The position numbers and the translations under genes are program-made. The notes under the pieces were generated by a model that was not told the origin of the DNA, did not search any database, and saw only the letters and a list, made by a program, of their open reading frames with translations. From CAYVQB01 sp964453985 (lineage in GTDB: Bacteria > Babelota > Babeliae > Babelales > UASB340): a stretch of DNA of 5,600 bases. The stretch lies in assembly GCA_964453985.1 (NCBI GenBank), contig CAYVQB010000057.1, positions 1 through 5,600 on the forward strand. The letters run 5' to 3'. Below, in pieces: positions 1-5,600 of this stretch (its first letter is position 1; each line of letters opens with the position of its first letter).

Positions 1-15
1 ATAATTTGATTTATT

Positions 16-45
16 TTGTATGTACAGTTAGCATTTTGATATAAA
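16..45 (+). promoter_or_regulatory. weak candidate promoter upstream of polA
   Basis: A TATAAA hexamer at 40-45 (5 of 6 matches to the sigma70 -10 consensus) lies 18 bp after TTGTAT at 16-21 (3 of 6 matches to the -35 consensus). Transcription from it would begin near position 52, after the upstream ATG at 48 but before the GTG at 72, so it would favour the GTG start of polA. In such AT-rich DNA these matches arise easily by chance, and only 47 bases of upstream sequence are visible. Confidence 0.22.
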
Positions 46-47
46 AA

Positions 48-1507
48 ATGTATTTATTGAAAGGCCTTATTGTGCAAGAAATAGAAAAAAACGCTATCTA
101 TCTAATTGATGGTTCTTATCTTTTATACAGATCATATTATGGGTTGCGTCCCCTGAGAACGTCTAAAGGGATCCCAACACAAGCGACTTATGGTTTTTGT
201 AGAGCATTACAAAAACTAATTGATAAATTTGATATAAAAAACGTAGCTCTTGTTTGGGATAGCAAAGGCAAAACTTTTAGGTCAGAAATTTATGCAGACT
301 ATAAAGCAAACAGACAAAAACCGCCTAGCGATCTGTTTGAACAAAAAGAACAGATAATAGAAGTTGCAGGCGCAATTAACTTGTTGCAGGTTGCAAAAAT
401 TGGTTATGAAGCTGATGATTTAATCGGTTCAATTGTTCATGAGTATAAAAATAAAGATATTGTTATTGTAGGCCCTGATAAAGATCTTTATCAATTGCTC
501 TCTGATCATGTTGTTATTTATGATCCCTTTAAAGATGAAATAGTTGATGAAGAAAGTTTTACATCCAAAAAAGGTTACCCTGCAAATAAGGTAAAATTTT
601 ATCATTCTTTGTTAGGTGATGCTTCAGATAATATTCCTGGGGTCAAAGGTATAGGTAAAAAGGGTGCACAAGATTTAGTCAATCAGTTTGATTCCCTAGA
701 TGATCTATATAAAAGCTTAGATAAAGTCAAAAAAGACAGAACACGAAGTCTTTTAGAGCAAGGTAGAGAGAATGCATATTTGAGTGATAGGCTTTTCTCT
801 TTAGAAAATATAAAGCTAGATTTAAATCTAAAAGATTTTGCATTTAAAGAATCTGATTGGGCAAATGCAGCTCCTTATTTTAAAGAATTTGAATTTACAA
901 GTTTGCTTAAAAAGATAATAGATCAGTTTGGTGATCAAATAACTGAAAAACCAGAAGAAACAAAAAAAGTTAGACCTAAAAATACTGGTCCTCAAAAACA
1001 GTTATCTCTTTTTGAGCCTGAAAAGAGTATAGAAGATACAGGGCCCATGGTATTGGTTCAAGAGAAAGATTGGCAATATAACATAATAAGAGATCAAAAA
1101 GAGCTGGCCAAATTAGCAGATAAGCTTAAAAAACAAAAAGAATTTGCTCTTGATACAGAGACTACTGGTTTAAAACCTTTGCAAGACGAGCTTGTTGGTT
1201 TATCTGTGGCATATGATAAAAAGAAAGCTTATTATGTTTATCTTCAGGATATGGGTAGAGAGGTTGCCTTGCAGATTTTAAAACCTGTCTTCCAAGATAA
1301 AAAAATAAAAAAGATTTTACAAAATACTAAATTTGATCAGCTTGCTCTTGCGCATTATGGTTATGAACTAGAAAATGTAGAATTTGATACTCTAATTGCA
1401 GCAAATCTTTTAAAACAAGATGATTGGGAAAAGATTAACTTAAAAGCTTTATCAAAAAATTATCTTGATCAAACAATGAAGACCTTTAAAGAGGTTTTGG
1501 GCGAATA
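48..1507 (+). CDS. polA: DNA polymerase I, N-terminal part (5' nuclease and start of 3'-5' exonuclease), cut by assembly gap
   Basis: This is the first 486 codons of DNA polymerase I, which fills gaps and removes RNA primers during Okazaki-fragment maturation and excision repair. Residues 15-295 form the 5' nuclease (FEN-like) domain. Its acidic metal ligands are visible: D21 in LIDGSYLLYR, D71 in VWDSKGKTFR, E121/D123/D124 in YEADDLIG, D144/D146 in GPDKDL, and D191/D194 in GDASDNIPGVKGIG, which leads into the helix-hairpin-helix DNA-binding element. A charged linker (about 295-345) carries QLSLF. The 3'-5' exonuclease domain follows with Exo I D369-T-E371 and Exo II N426/D430, so proofreading should be active, unlike in Taq polymerase. 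The frame then runs into the N block, so the Exo III tyrosine/aspartate motif is not visible. The start is either ATG at 48 or GTG at 72. The gene continues after the gap at 1608-2539; the frame change is a gap-length artefact, not evidence of a pseudogene. Confidence 0.97.
61..74 (+). promoter_or_regulatory. possible ribosome binding site and GTG start for polA
   Basis: AAGG at 61-64 stands 7 bases before an in-frame GTG at 72-74. The ATG at 48 has only an A/T-rich run and no Shine-Dalgarno-like sequence before it. The eight extra residues encoded from 48 (MYLLKGLI) precede the usual beginning of a Pol I 5' nuclease domain. The GTG is therefore a credible true start, giving a protein eight residues shorter; the sequence alone does not settle it. 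Confidence 0.4.
999..1013 (+). other. consensus beta-clamp-binding motif QLSLF in the PolA linker
   Basis: Codons 318-322 of polA read Q-L-S-L-F, an exact match to the bacterial sliding-clamp-binding pentapeptide consensus QL(S/D)LF known from clamp-interacting replication and repair proteins. It sits in a lysine/glutamate/proline-rich linker between the 5' nuclease and 3'-5' exonuclease domains, a place likely to be flexible and exposed. The match is seen directly; binding to DnaN is inferred. Confidence 0.6.
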
Positions 1508-1607
1508 NNNNNNNNNNNNNNNNNNNNNNNNNNNNNNNNNNNNNNNNNNNNNNNNNNNNNNNNNNNNNNNNNNNNNNNNNNNNNNNNNNNNNNNNNNNNN
1601 NNNNNNN
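1508..1607. other. assembly gap (100 N) inside polA
   Basis: Exactly 100 undetermined bases, the conventional placeholder for a scaffold gap of unknown size. The coding frame before it ends two bases into a codon, and the frame after it resumes with two leftover bases before the codon at 1610. An intact gene therefore needs a missing length that leaves remainder 2 on division by 3, which 100 does not. The last residues before the gap align near E. coli Pol I residue 478 and the first after it near 621, so about 140 codons (about 420-430 bases) are probably missing. Those would hold the Exo III motif and the start of the polymerase thumb. Confidence 0.95.
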
Positions 1608-2539
1608 TACATCCCGTACCAGGAATGATTGCAAAGTATAGAGAATTAGCAAAACTTGCTAGTACATATATTGAGCCTTTAATAAAGCAGGTGAACCCAA
1701 AAACTGGCCGGATTCATACTTCATACAGTCAAACTCTTGTAGCAACAGGTCGACTTTCTAGTTCTAATCCAAACTTACAAAATATACCTGCAGGGTCAGA
1801 TCATGGAATTAAGGTTAGATCAGCCTTTGTTGCTCCCCAGGGTAAAGTCTTTCTGTCTGCTGACTATTCGCAAATAGAACTTAGAGTTTTGGCCCATATG
1901 ACCAAAGATAAGGCCTTGGTAGATGCATTTTTGCATGATAGGGATATTCATAAGCAAACAGCAAGCCAGTTATTTGATGTGCCTTTAGATAAAGTGACGC
2001 ATGAGCAGCGCCAGATAGGTAAAAAGATCAACTTTAGTATAATTTATGGGTTAACTCCTTATGGTCTAGCAAAAGATCTTGGCATCAAGCCCGGAGAGGC
2101 AAAGGAGTATATAGATAAGTATTTCCAACAATATACTGGGGTTGCCAAGTGGATAGAAAAAACCGTAGAATATGCTCAGGAGAATGGTTATGTACAGACT
2201 TTGATGGGTAGACGAAGATACGTGCCAGATATAAATGAGCAAAACAAGACACTTTTTCAGGCTGCAAAGAGAATAGCTACCAATAGTCCAATTCAGGGAA
2301 CTTCTGCAGAAATTATAAAGCTCGCTATGATAGAAATTGATAAAATTATTGCTGAGAATAGGTTAGAAGCAGTTATAGTTTTACAGATACATGATGAATT
2401 AGTCTTAGAGTTGCCCAAAGATGAGCTTGATAAAGTTGGAAAAATGGTGGAAAAAGTTATGAATAATGTAGTGGAATGGGCTATTCCACTAAAAACTACC
2501 ATAAGAACAGGTAAAAACTGGGAGCAAATTACTAAGTAG
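1608..2539 (+). CDS. polA: DNA polymerase I, C-terminal part (polymerase domain), continuation after assembly gap
   Basis: This is the rest of the polA gene that begins upstream of the gap. The first full codon is 1610 and the frame opens HPVPGMIAKYRELAK, matching family A polymerases around E. coli residue 621; the 309 residues to the TAG stop agree with E. coli's 308. The ATG at 1625 is an internal methionine, not a start. All family A polymerase motifs are present: TGRLSSSNPNLQNIP with the R668-equivalent at 1751-1753; motif A DYSQIELR at 1862-1885, with the first catalytic Asp; motif B KKINFSIIYG with equivalents of K758, F762 and Y766 at 2021, 2033 and 2045; and motif C HDE at 2390-2398, with the second catalytic Asp. 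Phe at the 762 position is the form linked in E. coli Pol I to discrimination against dideoxynucleotides. SPIQGTSAEIIK and GRRRYVPDI are also typical. Nothing suggests decay. Confidence 0.97.
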
Positions 2540-2553
2540 CAGGTAAAATTGTT

Positions 2554-2582
2554 TTGACTTTTATTTTAAAAAAAGGCAAAAT
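2554..2582 (+). promoter_or_regulatory. candidate sigma70-type promoter for rpmA(-secF)
   Basis: TTGACT at 2554-2559 matches the -35 consensus at 5 of 6 positions. It is followed after a 17-bp spacer by CAAAAT at 2577-2582, a 4 of 6 match to the -10 consensus. It starts 14 bases after the polA stop and would give a 5' leader of roughly 90 bases before rpmA. No convincing terminator separates polA from rpmA, so readthrough from polA is also possible. The call rests on hexamer matches only, in AT-rich DNA. Confidence 0.38.
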
Positions 2583-2681
2583 AATCGTATCGATATCTGT
2601 ATAAAAGTAGTTTTCTGCGAATTTATGATTTAAGCTGAAAATCAAAAAACTTAATATTTCTAATGAATAGAGGATTGTAAA

Positions 2682-2942
2682 ATGGCAACGAGTAAAAGTG
2701 GCGGTTCTTCTGGTAATGGTCGCGATAGTCAAAGTAAACGTTTAGGTTGCAAAAGATTTGACGGCCAGATTGTTAAAGGTGGAGAAATTCTAGTTCGTCA
2801 AAGAGGGACTAAGTTTCATCCTGGTGCCGGGGTTAAAAGAGGCGGAGATGATACTCTTTTTGCAGTACGAGAAGGTTCTGTGAAGTTTTATAAAGGTTTA
2901 AAAGGTAGAAAGTTTATTTCCGTTGTTGGGGAAATAAACTAA
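2682..2942 (+). CDS. rpmA: 50S ribosomal protein L27 (bL27)
   Basis: bL27 is a large-subunit ribosomal protein whose flexible N-terminal tail reaches the peptidyl-transferase centre and helps position the tRNA acceptor ends. The 86-residue length is normal. The family signature is clear at residues 34-48, [15 protein letters not shown], flanked by [11 protein letters not shown] (12-22) and the [12 protein letters not shown] block (54-65). AGAGGA at 2669-2674, 7 bases before the ATG, is a good ribosome binding site and fixes the start. The protein begins [10 protein letters not shown] with no extra leader, so it lacks the N-terminal extension that the Prp protease removes in Firmicutes. The tail is less basic than usual: the common pattern is A-H-K-K-A-G-G-S-T-R-N-G, whereas here it is [12 protein letters not shown]. 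rplU (L21), the usual upstream partner, is absent; polA lies upstream and secF follows after 27 bp, probably in the same transcript. Confidence 0.98.
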   Translation: MATSKSGGSSGNGRDSQSKRLGCKRFDGQIVKGGEILVRQRGTKFHPGAGVKRGGDDTLFAVREGSVKFYKGLKGRKFISVVGEIN

Positions 2943-2969
2943 AAAAAATAGGAAGAGTAGGAATATATT

Positions 2970-3866
2970 ATGATTACCCGCAAAATTAATTTTTTAAAAT
3001 ATCGTTATGTTTGTTTTATAGCTTCGATTTTGTTTTTTGCTGCCGGTTTTATAACATATTTTGTTAAAGGTGGCTTTACATATCATATAGACTTTGTTGG
3101 TGGTGCTGAAATTAGGGCTAATTTTAGTAAGCCTTTGAAGCCAGTAGACTTACGTAATGCCCTTTCTAGTAAGGGCTGGGTAGATTACAGCCTACAAAGT
3201 ATTGGCAGTTCAGGAAAAGAATATTTTGTTCGTGTAAGCGGCAAGATAGACGACCTTGAGGCAAAATTTTCAAGTGATGTTAAGTCTGAATTTCCTGATA
3301 ATAAAATGGTTGTGGAAAATATTGATTTTGTTGGGGCTGAGGTTGGCAAAGATATGCAGTGGAATGCGTTCATTTCTGTTCTTTTAGCCTTGCTAATCTT
3401 ATTAGGTTATATTTCTATAAGAATGAAATATGCATATGCAATTGGAGCTGTAGTTGCCATTATACATGACATGTTGGCAGTTTTGGTTTTCTTATTGTTT
3501 TTTAATGTGCCTATTTCTGTTAATATCCTAGCTGCTATTTTAGCGATTCTTGGGTATTCTTTGAATGACACAATTGTTATTTTCAGCAGAATTCGTGAGA
3601 ATTTAAAGAAGAATAGCGATGAGTCTCCTATTGGTTTGATAAATACTAGTCTTAATCAGACAATGACTAGAACTCTTCTTACCAGTTTTTCTACATTGTT
3701 GGCTGTAGGTTCTTTCTTTGTTCTCGGTGGAGAAACACTGAGAGGTTTTTCTTTTGCAACCATGATAGGAATTCTTGTTGGTACATATTCTTCAGTATAT
3801 ATCGCAAGTCCTATAATGATGGCCTTTGGTGGGCTTGCACGCAAGAGTCAAAAAGCGAAAAATTAA
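2970..3866 (+). CDS. secF: protein translocase subunit SecF
   Basis: SecF is an inner-membrane RND-family protein that works with SecD and the SecYEG channel, using the proton gradient to help pull exported proteins across. At 298 residues it has the usual length and a six-helix layout: TM1 about 13-31; a periplasmic domain about 34-130 opening with HIDFVGG (39-45) and ending in VGAEVGKD (121-128); TM2 about 133-150; TM3 about 155-178 with HD at 166-167; TM4 about 184-205; TM5 about 236-252; TM6 about 260-285. GYSLNDTIVIF (195-205) and RIREN (207-211) are SecF hallmarks. D200 and R234 align with E. coli SecF D213 and R247, residues tied to proton-driven function. GFSFATMIGILVGTYSS (259-275) is also typical. 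One departure is S206, where most homologues have Asp in FDRIREN. AGGA at 2959-2962 is the ribosome binding site, 7 bases before the ATG. secD is not adjacent on either side and must lie elsewhere. A short basic cytoplasmic tail ends the protein. Confidence 0.98.
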   Translation: MITRKINFLKYRYVCFIASILFFAAGFITYFVKGGFTYHIDFVGGAEIRANFSKPLKPVDLRNALSSKGWVDYSLQSIGSSGKEYFVRVSGKIDDLEAKFSSDVKSEFPDNKMVVENIDFVGAEVGKDMQWNAFISVLLALLILLGYISIRMKYAYAIGAVVAIIHDMLAVLVFLLFFNVPISVNILAAILAILGYSLNDTIVIFSRIRENLKKNSDESPIGLINTSLNQTMTRTLLTSFSTLLAVGSFFVLGGETLRGFSFATMIGILVGTYSSVYIASPIMMAFGGLARKSQKAKN

Positions 3867-3984
3867 GATTTTTTAACTTTTCTATTTATTGTCCTTGTTG
3901 TTTGTTTTTGTATTTGTTGTGCAGTTAAAGCTGCTCTATTGTTTTATTGTTAATATTTAATTCTTTTTAATTTAGATAATTGCT
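3867..3984 (+). promoter_or_regulatory. secF-rho intergenic region, U-rich rho leader
   Basis: This is a 118-bp non-coding stretch. Positions 3877-3920 are 30 T in 44 bases with only 3 A and 4 C, so the RNA here would be U-rich and largely unpaired. A small hairpin GCAG-TTAAAG-CTGC at 3921-3934 is followed by only a broken T run, so terminator function is doubtful. TAATAT at 3951-3956 and GATAAT at 3975-3980 resemble -10 boxes but have no good -35 partner. No Shine-Dalgarno sequence precedes the rho ATG. Because rho is autoregulated through its leader in E. coli, this region could carry control of rho, but that is inference. Confidence 0.3.
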
Positions 3985-5430
3985 ATGACTAAAAAAAATA
4001 ATGATACTTTGGCTGAAAATATTATTGAAAAAAAGGACACAAAGTCTGGAGGGAGTGGGAAAGTAGTGAAAAAGAATACTGTTGAGACAACGAAACAAGT
4101 TGAAAAGCCAGATACACAACCGGTGCAAGAAAAGGTTGTAAGTACCCCTAATATGATAGCGGGTAAAACAGCTATTAATGTACAAGAGTTAAAAGAGATG
4201 CCTATAACATTGCTTGTTAAGTATGCTTTAGACCTTGGTATCAAAGAAGCTCCTGCATTGAGAAAACAAGAAGTAGTTTTTAAGATCTTGGAATGTCAGT
4301 CAGATAAGAAAGTTGATATTTATGGAGAAGGTATTTTAGAGAGACTTCCCGATGGATTTGGCTTTTTAAGATCTCCAAAGTTTAACTATGTTCCTGGTCC
4401 AGATGATATTTATGTATCACCTGTACATATAAAGCGATTTGGCTTACGCACTGGTGATGTGATAAAAGGTACCTTACGTAAACCTAAAGAGGGTGAAAAG
4501 TACTTTGCTCTTCAAAGAGTTGAAAGCGTAAACTATCAACCACCATCTGCTCCTCATAGCAAAACAGTTTTTGAAAATTTAACGCCTATTTTTCCTGATG
4601 AAAAATTTGATTTAGAAGGGGATTCTTCTTGTGTATCAACACGCTTGATGGATCTTTTCTCTCCTATTGGTAAGGGCCAACGTGGAATGATTGTTGCTCC
4701 TCCAAAGACTGGTAAAACCACTCTGTTAAAAGAAATAGCGAACGCAATAATAAAGAATAATCCTGAAGCCATTATGCTTATTCTTTTGATTGATGAACGT
4801 CCTGAGGAAGTAACAGATATGCAACGTTCTGTTAAGGCAGAAGTTGTAAGTTCAACTTTTGATGAGTATGCAACCCGTCATGTTCAAGTTGCTGAAATTG
4901 TTTTAGCAAAGGCCAAACGATTAGTAGAGTGTGGTCATGATGTTGTAATTTTGCTTGATTCTTTAACAAGACTTGCAAGGGCTTATAATACATTGGCTCC
5001 ATCATCAGGTAAAGTTTTGAGTGGTGGTATTGATGCTAGTGCTTTGCAAAGACCAAAAAGATTCTTCGGTGCTGCAAGAAATGTAGAAGAAGGTGGATCT
5101 TTAACTATTATTGCAACAGCATTAGTTGAAACAGGTTCTCGTATGGACGAAGTTATTTTTGAAGAGTTTAAGGGTACGGGTAATATGGAAATTCATCTTA
5201 CACGTAAACTATCAAACAAGAGGGTTTATCCAGCCTTTGATCTGTTGAACTCTGGTACAAGACGTGAAGATCTTCTATTAGGTGAAGATAATGCAAAACG
5301 TATGTGGGTTTTACAGAAATTCTTAAATACTATGAATACTATTGAGGGTCTGGAATTCTTGATTGATAAAATGAAAAAGACCAAGAATAATGACGAGTTC
5401 TGGCAATTGATGAATAGAAAAAAAGCATAA
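3985..5430 (+). CDS. rho: transcription termination factor Rho
   Basis: Rho is a hexameric RNA-dependent ATPase/helicase that loads on naked, untranslated RNA and releases RNA polymerase. The protein has 481 residues, against 419 in E. coli. Residues 1-63 are an extra low-complexity, Lys/Thr/Glu/Val-rich tail. Residues 64-108 are the N-terminal helical bundle ([11 protein letters not shown] at the E. coli start). Residues 111-180 are the cold-shock-like primary RNA-binding domain with the RNP1 motif DGFGFLRS (123-130). The RecA-type motor follows: Walker A APPKTGKT (238-245) with K241 and K244 matching E. coli K181 and K184; LIDERPEE (268-275); Walker B Asp D325 (E. coli D265) in [13 protein letters not shown]; the Q-loop region [11 protein letters not shown] (342-352); the R-loop FKGTGN (395-400); and the arginine finger R426 (E. 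coli R366) in SGTRRE. Pocket residues equivalent to E. coli L208, D210, R212, S266 and R269 are retained, so bicyclomycin binding looks possible. The ATG at 3985 lacks a Shine-Dalgarno sequence; the next in-frame ATG (4153) also lacks one. tsaD follows after 25 bp. Confidence 0.99.
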   Translation: MTKKNNDTLAENIIEKKDTKSGGSGKVVKKNTVETTKQVEKPDTQPVQEKVVSTPNMIAGKTAINVQELKEMPITLLVKYALDLGIKEAPALRKQEVVFKILECQSDKKVDIYGEGILERLPDGFGFLRSPKFNYVPGPDDIYVSPVHIKRFGLRTGDVIKGTLRKPKEGEKYFALQRVESVNYQPPSAPHSKTVFENLTPIFPDEKFDLEGDSSCVSTRLMDLFSPIGKGQRGMIVAPPKTGKTTLLKEIANAIIKNNPEAIMLILLIDERPEEVTDMQRSVKAEVVSSTFDEYATRHVQVAEIVLAKAKRLVECGHDVVILLDSLTRLARAYNTLAPSSGKVLSGGIDASALQRPKRFFGAARNVEEGGSLTIIATALVETGSRMDEVIFEEFKGTGNMEIHLTRKLSNKRVYPAFDLLNSGTRREDLLLGEDNAKRMWVLQKFLNTMNTIEGLEFLIDKMKKTKNNDEFWQLMNRKKA

Positions 5431-5455
5431 GATCAACCTTTTAAATGGAGTAGGT

Positions 5456-5600
5456 ATGATCCTTGGTATCGAGACTTCGTGTGACGAAACAGCGGCAGCT
5501 GTTTATGATTCTAAAAATAAAAAAATGTTATCCAGCTGCCTTTTTTCTCAAATAAAATTACATGAAATTTACGGGGGCGTTGTTCCAGAAATAGCGTCCC
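5456..5600 (+). CDS. tsaD: tRNA N6-adenosine threonylcarbamoyltransferase TsaD, N-terminal 48 codons (cut by window edge)
   Basis: TsaD (older names Gcp, YgjD) transfers the threonylcarbamoyl group from threonylcarbamoyl-AMP to A37 of ANN-decoding tRNAs, forming t6A, with partners TsaB and TsaE and substrate made by TsaC. The visible N-terminus starts [18 protein letters not shown], the hallmark of the ASKHA-fold family, and continues with [18 protein letters not shown], matching the E. coli SQVKLHADYGGVVPELAS block. The metal-binding HxxxH motif lies beyond the window. GGAG at 5447-5450, 5 bases before the ATG, is a clear ribosome binding site. The gene follows rho by 25 bp on the same strand and is probably co-transcribed with it. 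Only 145 bases are visible, so integrity of the rest cannot be judged. Confidence 0.97.
   Translation, partial: MILGIETSCDETAAAVYDSKNKKMLSSCLFSQIKLHEIYGGVVPEIAS

Noticed and set aside
1625..2539. Separate gene starting at ATG 1625
   Set aside because: The frame is open upstream to the gap (HPVPG before the Met) and aligns with the interior of Pol I; the ATG is an internal methionine of polA.
2628..2644. GATTT/AAATC inverted repeat after polA
   Set aside because: A five-pair, A/T-dominated stem followed by A rather than T on the + strand; not a terminator for polA.
2085..2732. Several minus-strand open frames of 60-69 codons over the polA end and the polA-rpmA spacer
   Set aside because: They are antisense to strongly conserved polA codons or cross the polA-rpmA boundary, with no motif or start signal.
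3850..3881. Imperfect A/T hairpin over the secF stop (AAAAG and AAAAAT arms pairing with ATTTTT and CTTTT)
   Set aside because: The stem is almost all A-T with an internal mismatch and is not followed by a clean T run; A and T runs produce such pairing by chance. Not called as a terminator.
3921..3934. GCAG-CTGC hairpin as an intrinsic terminator after secF
   Set aside because: Only 4 Watson-Crick pairs plus one possible G-U pair, and the downstream T tract is interrupted by A, C and G; too weak to call.
3973..3980. TAGATAAT as a -10 box giving a leaderless rho mRNA
   Set aside because: There is no recognisable -35 at 16-18 bp, and the expected start would fall at or after the ATG at 3985.
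3972..4244. Minus-strand open frames of 90 and 72 codons opposite the start of rho
   Set aside because: They lie antisense to the low-complexity rho tail, are Phe/Ser/Val-rich as expected for the complement of Lys/Thr/Glu codons, and have no recognisable motif or convincing ribosome binding site.

Overview
The window is about 5.6 kb of AT-rich bacterial chromosome (G+C roughly one third, judged by eye). All genes are on the + strand and all are core housekeeping genes: polA, rpmA (ribosomal protein L27), secF, rho and the first 48 codons of tsaD. UGA is never read through and TAA/TAG end the genes, so the standard bacterial code applies. A separate SecF (not a fused SecDF), an L27 without the Firmicutes-type cleaved leader, and a long-tailed Rho fit a Gram-negative-type, AT-rich, possibly host-associated lineage. 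A Dependentiae-like or similar candidate-phylum genome is only a guess. A run of exactly 100 N indicates a scaffolded draft or metagenome assembly.

Layout. 1-47: short AT-rich upstream region with a weak promoter candidate. 48-2539: polA, interrupted by the N run at 1508-1607. The two sides lie in different frames because the N run is a placeholder; both halves look intact, and comparison with E. coli Pol I suggests about 140 codons are hidden. 2540-2681: intergenic, with a plausible sigma70-type promoter for rpmA. 2682-2942: rpmA. 2970-3866: secF, 27 bp after rpmA. 3867-3984: U-rich intergenic stretch. 3985-5430: rho, with a 63-residue N-terminal extension relative to E. coli. 5456-5600: tsaD, 25 bp after rho and cut by the window edge.

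The genes serve replication and repair, translation, protein export, transcription termination and tRNA modification. Their shared strand and short spacers suggest rpmA-secF and rho-tsaD are each co-transcribed. I see no mobile element, CRISPR array, RNA gene, toxin-antitoxin pair, defence gene or other undescribed system. The points worth a second look are a consensus sliding-clamp-binding pentapeptide in the PolA linker, the mis-sized assembly gap, the Rho N-terminal tail with its U-rich, SD-less leader, and the separation of rpmA from rplU and of secF from secD.
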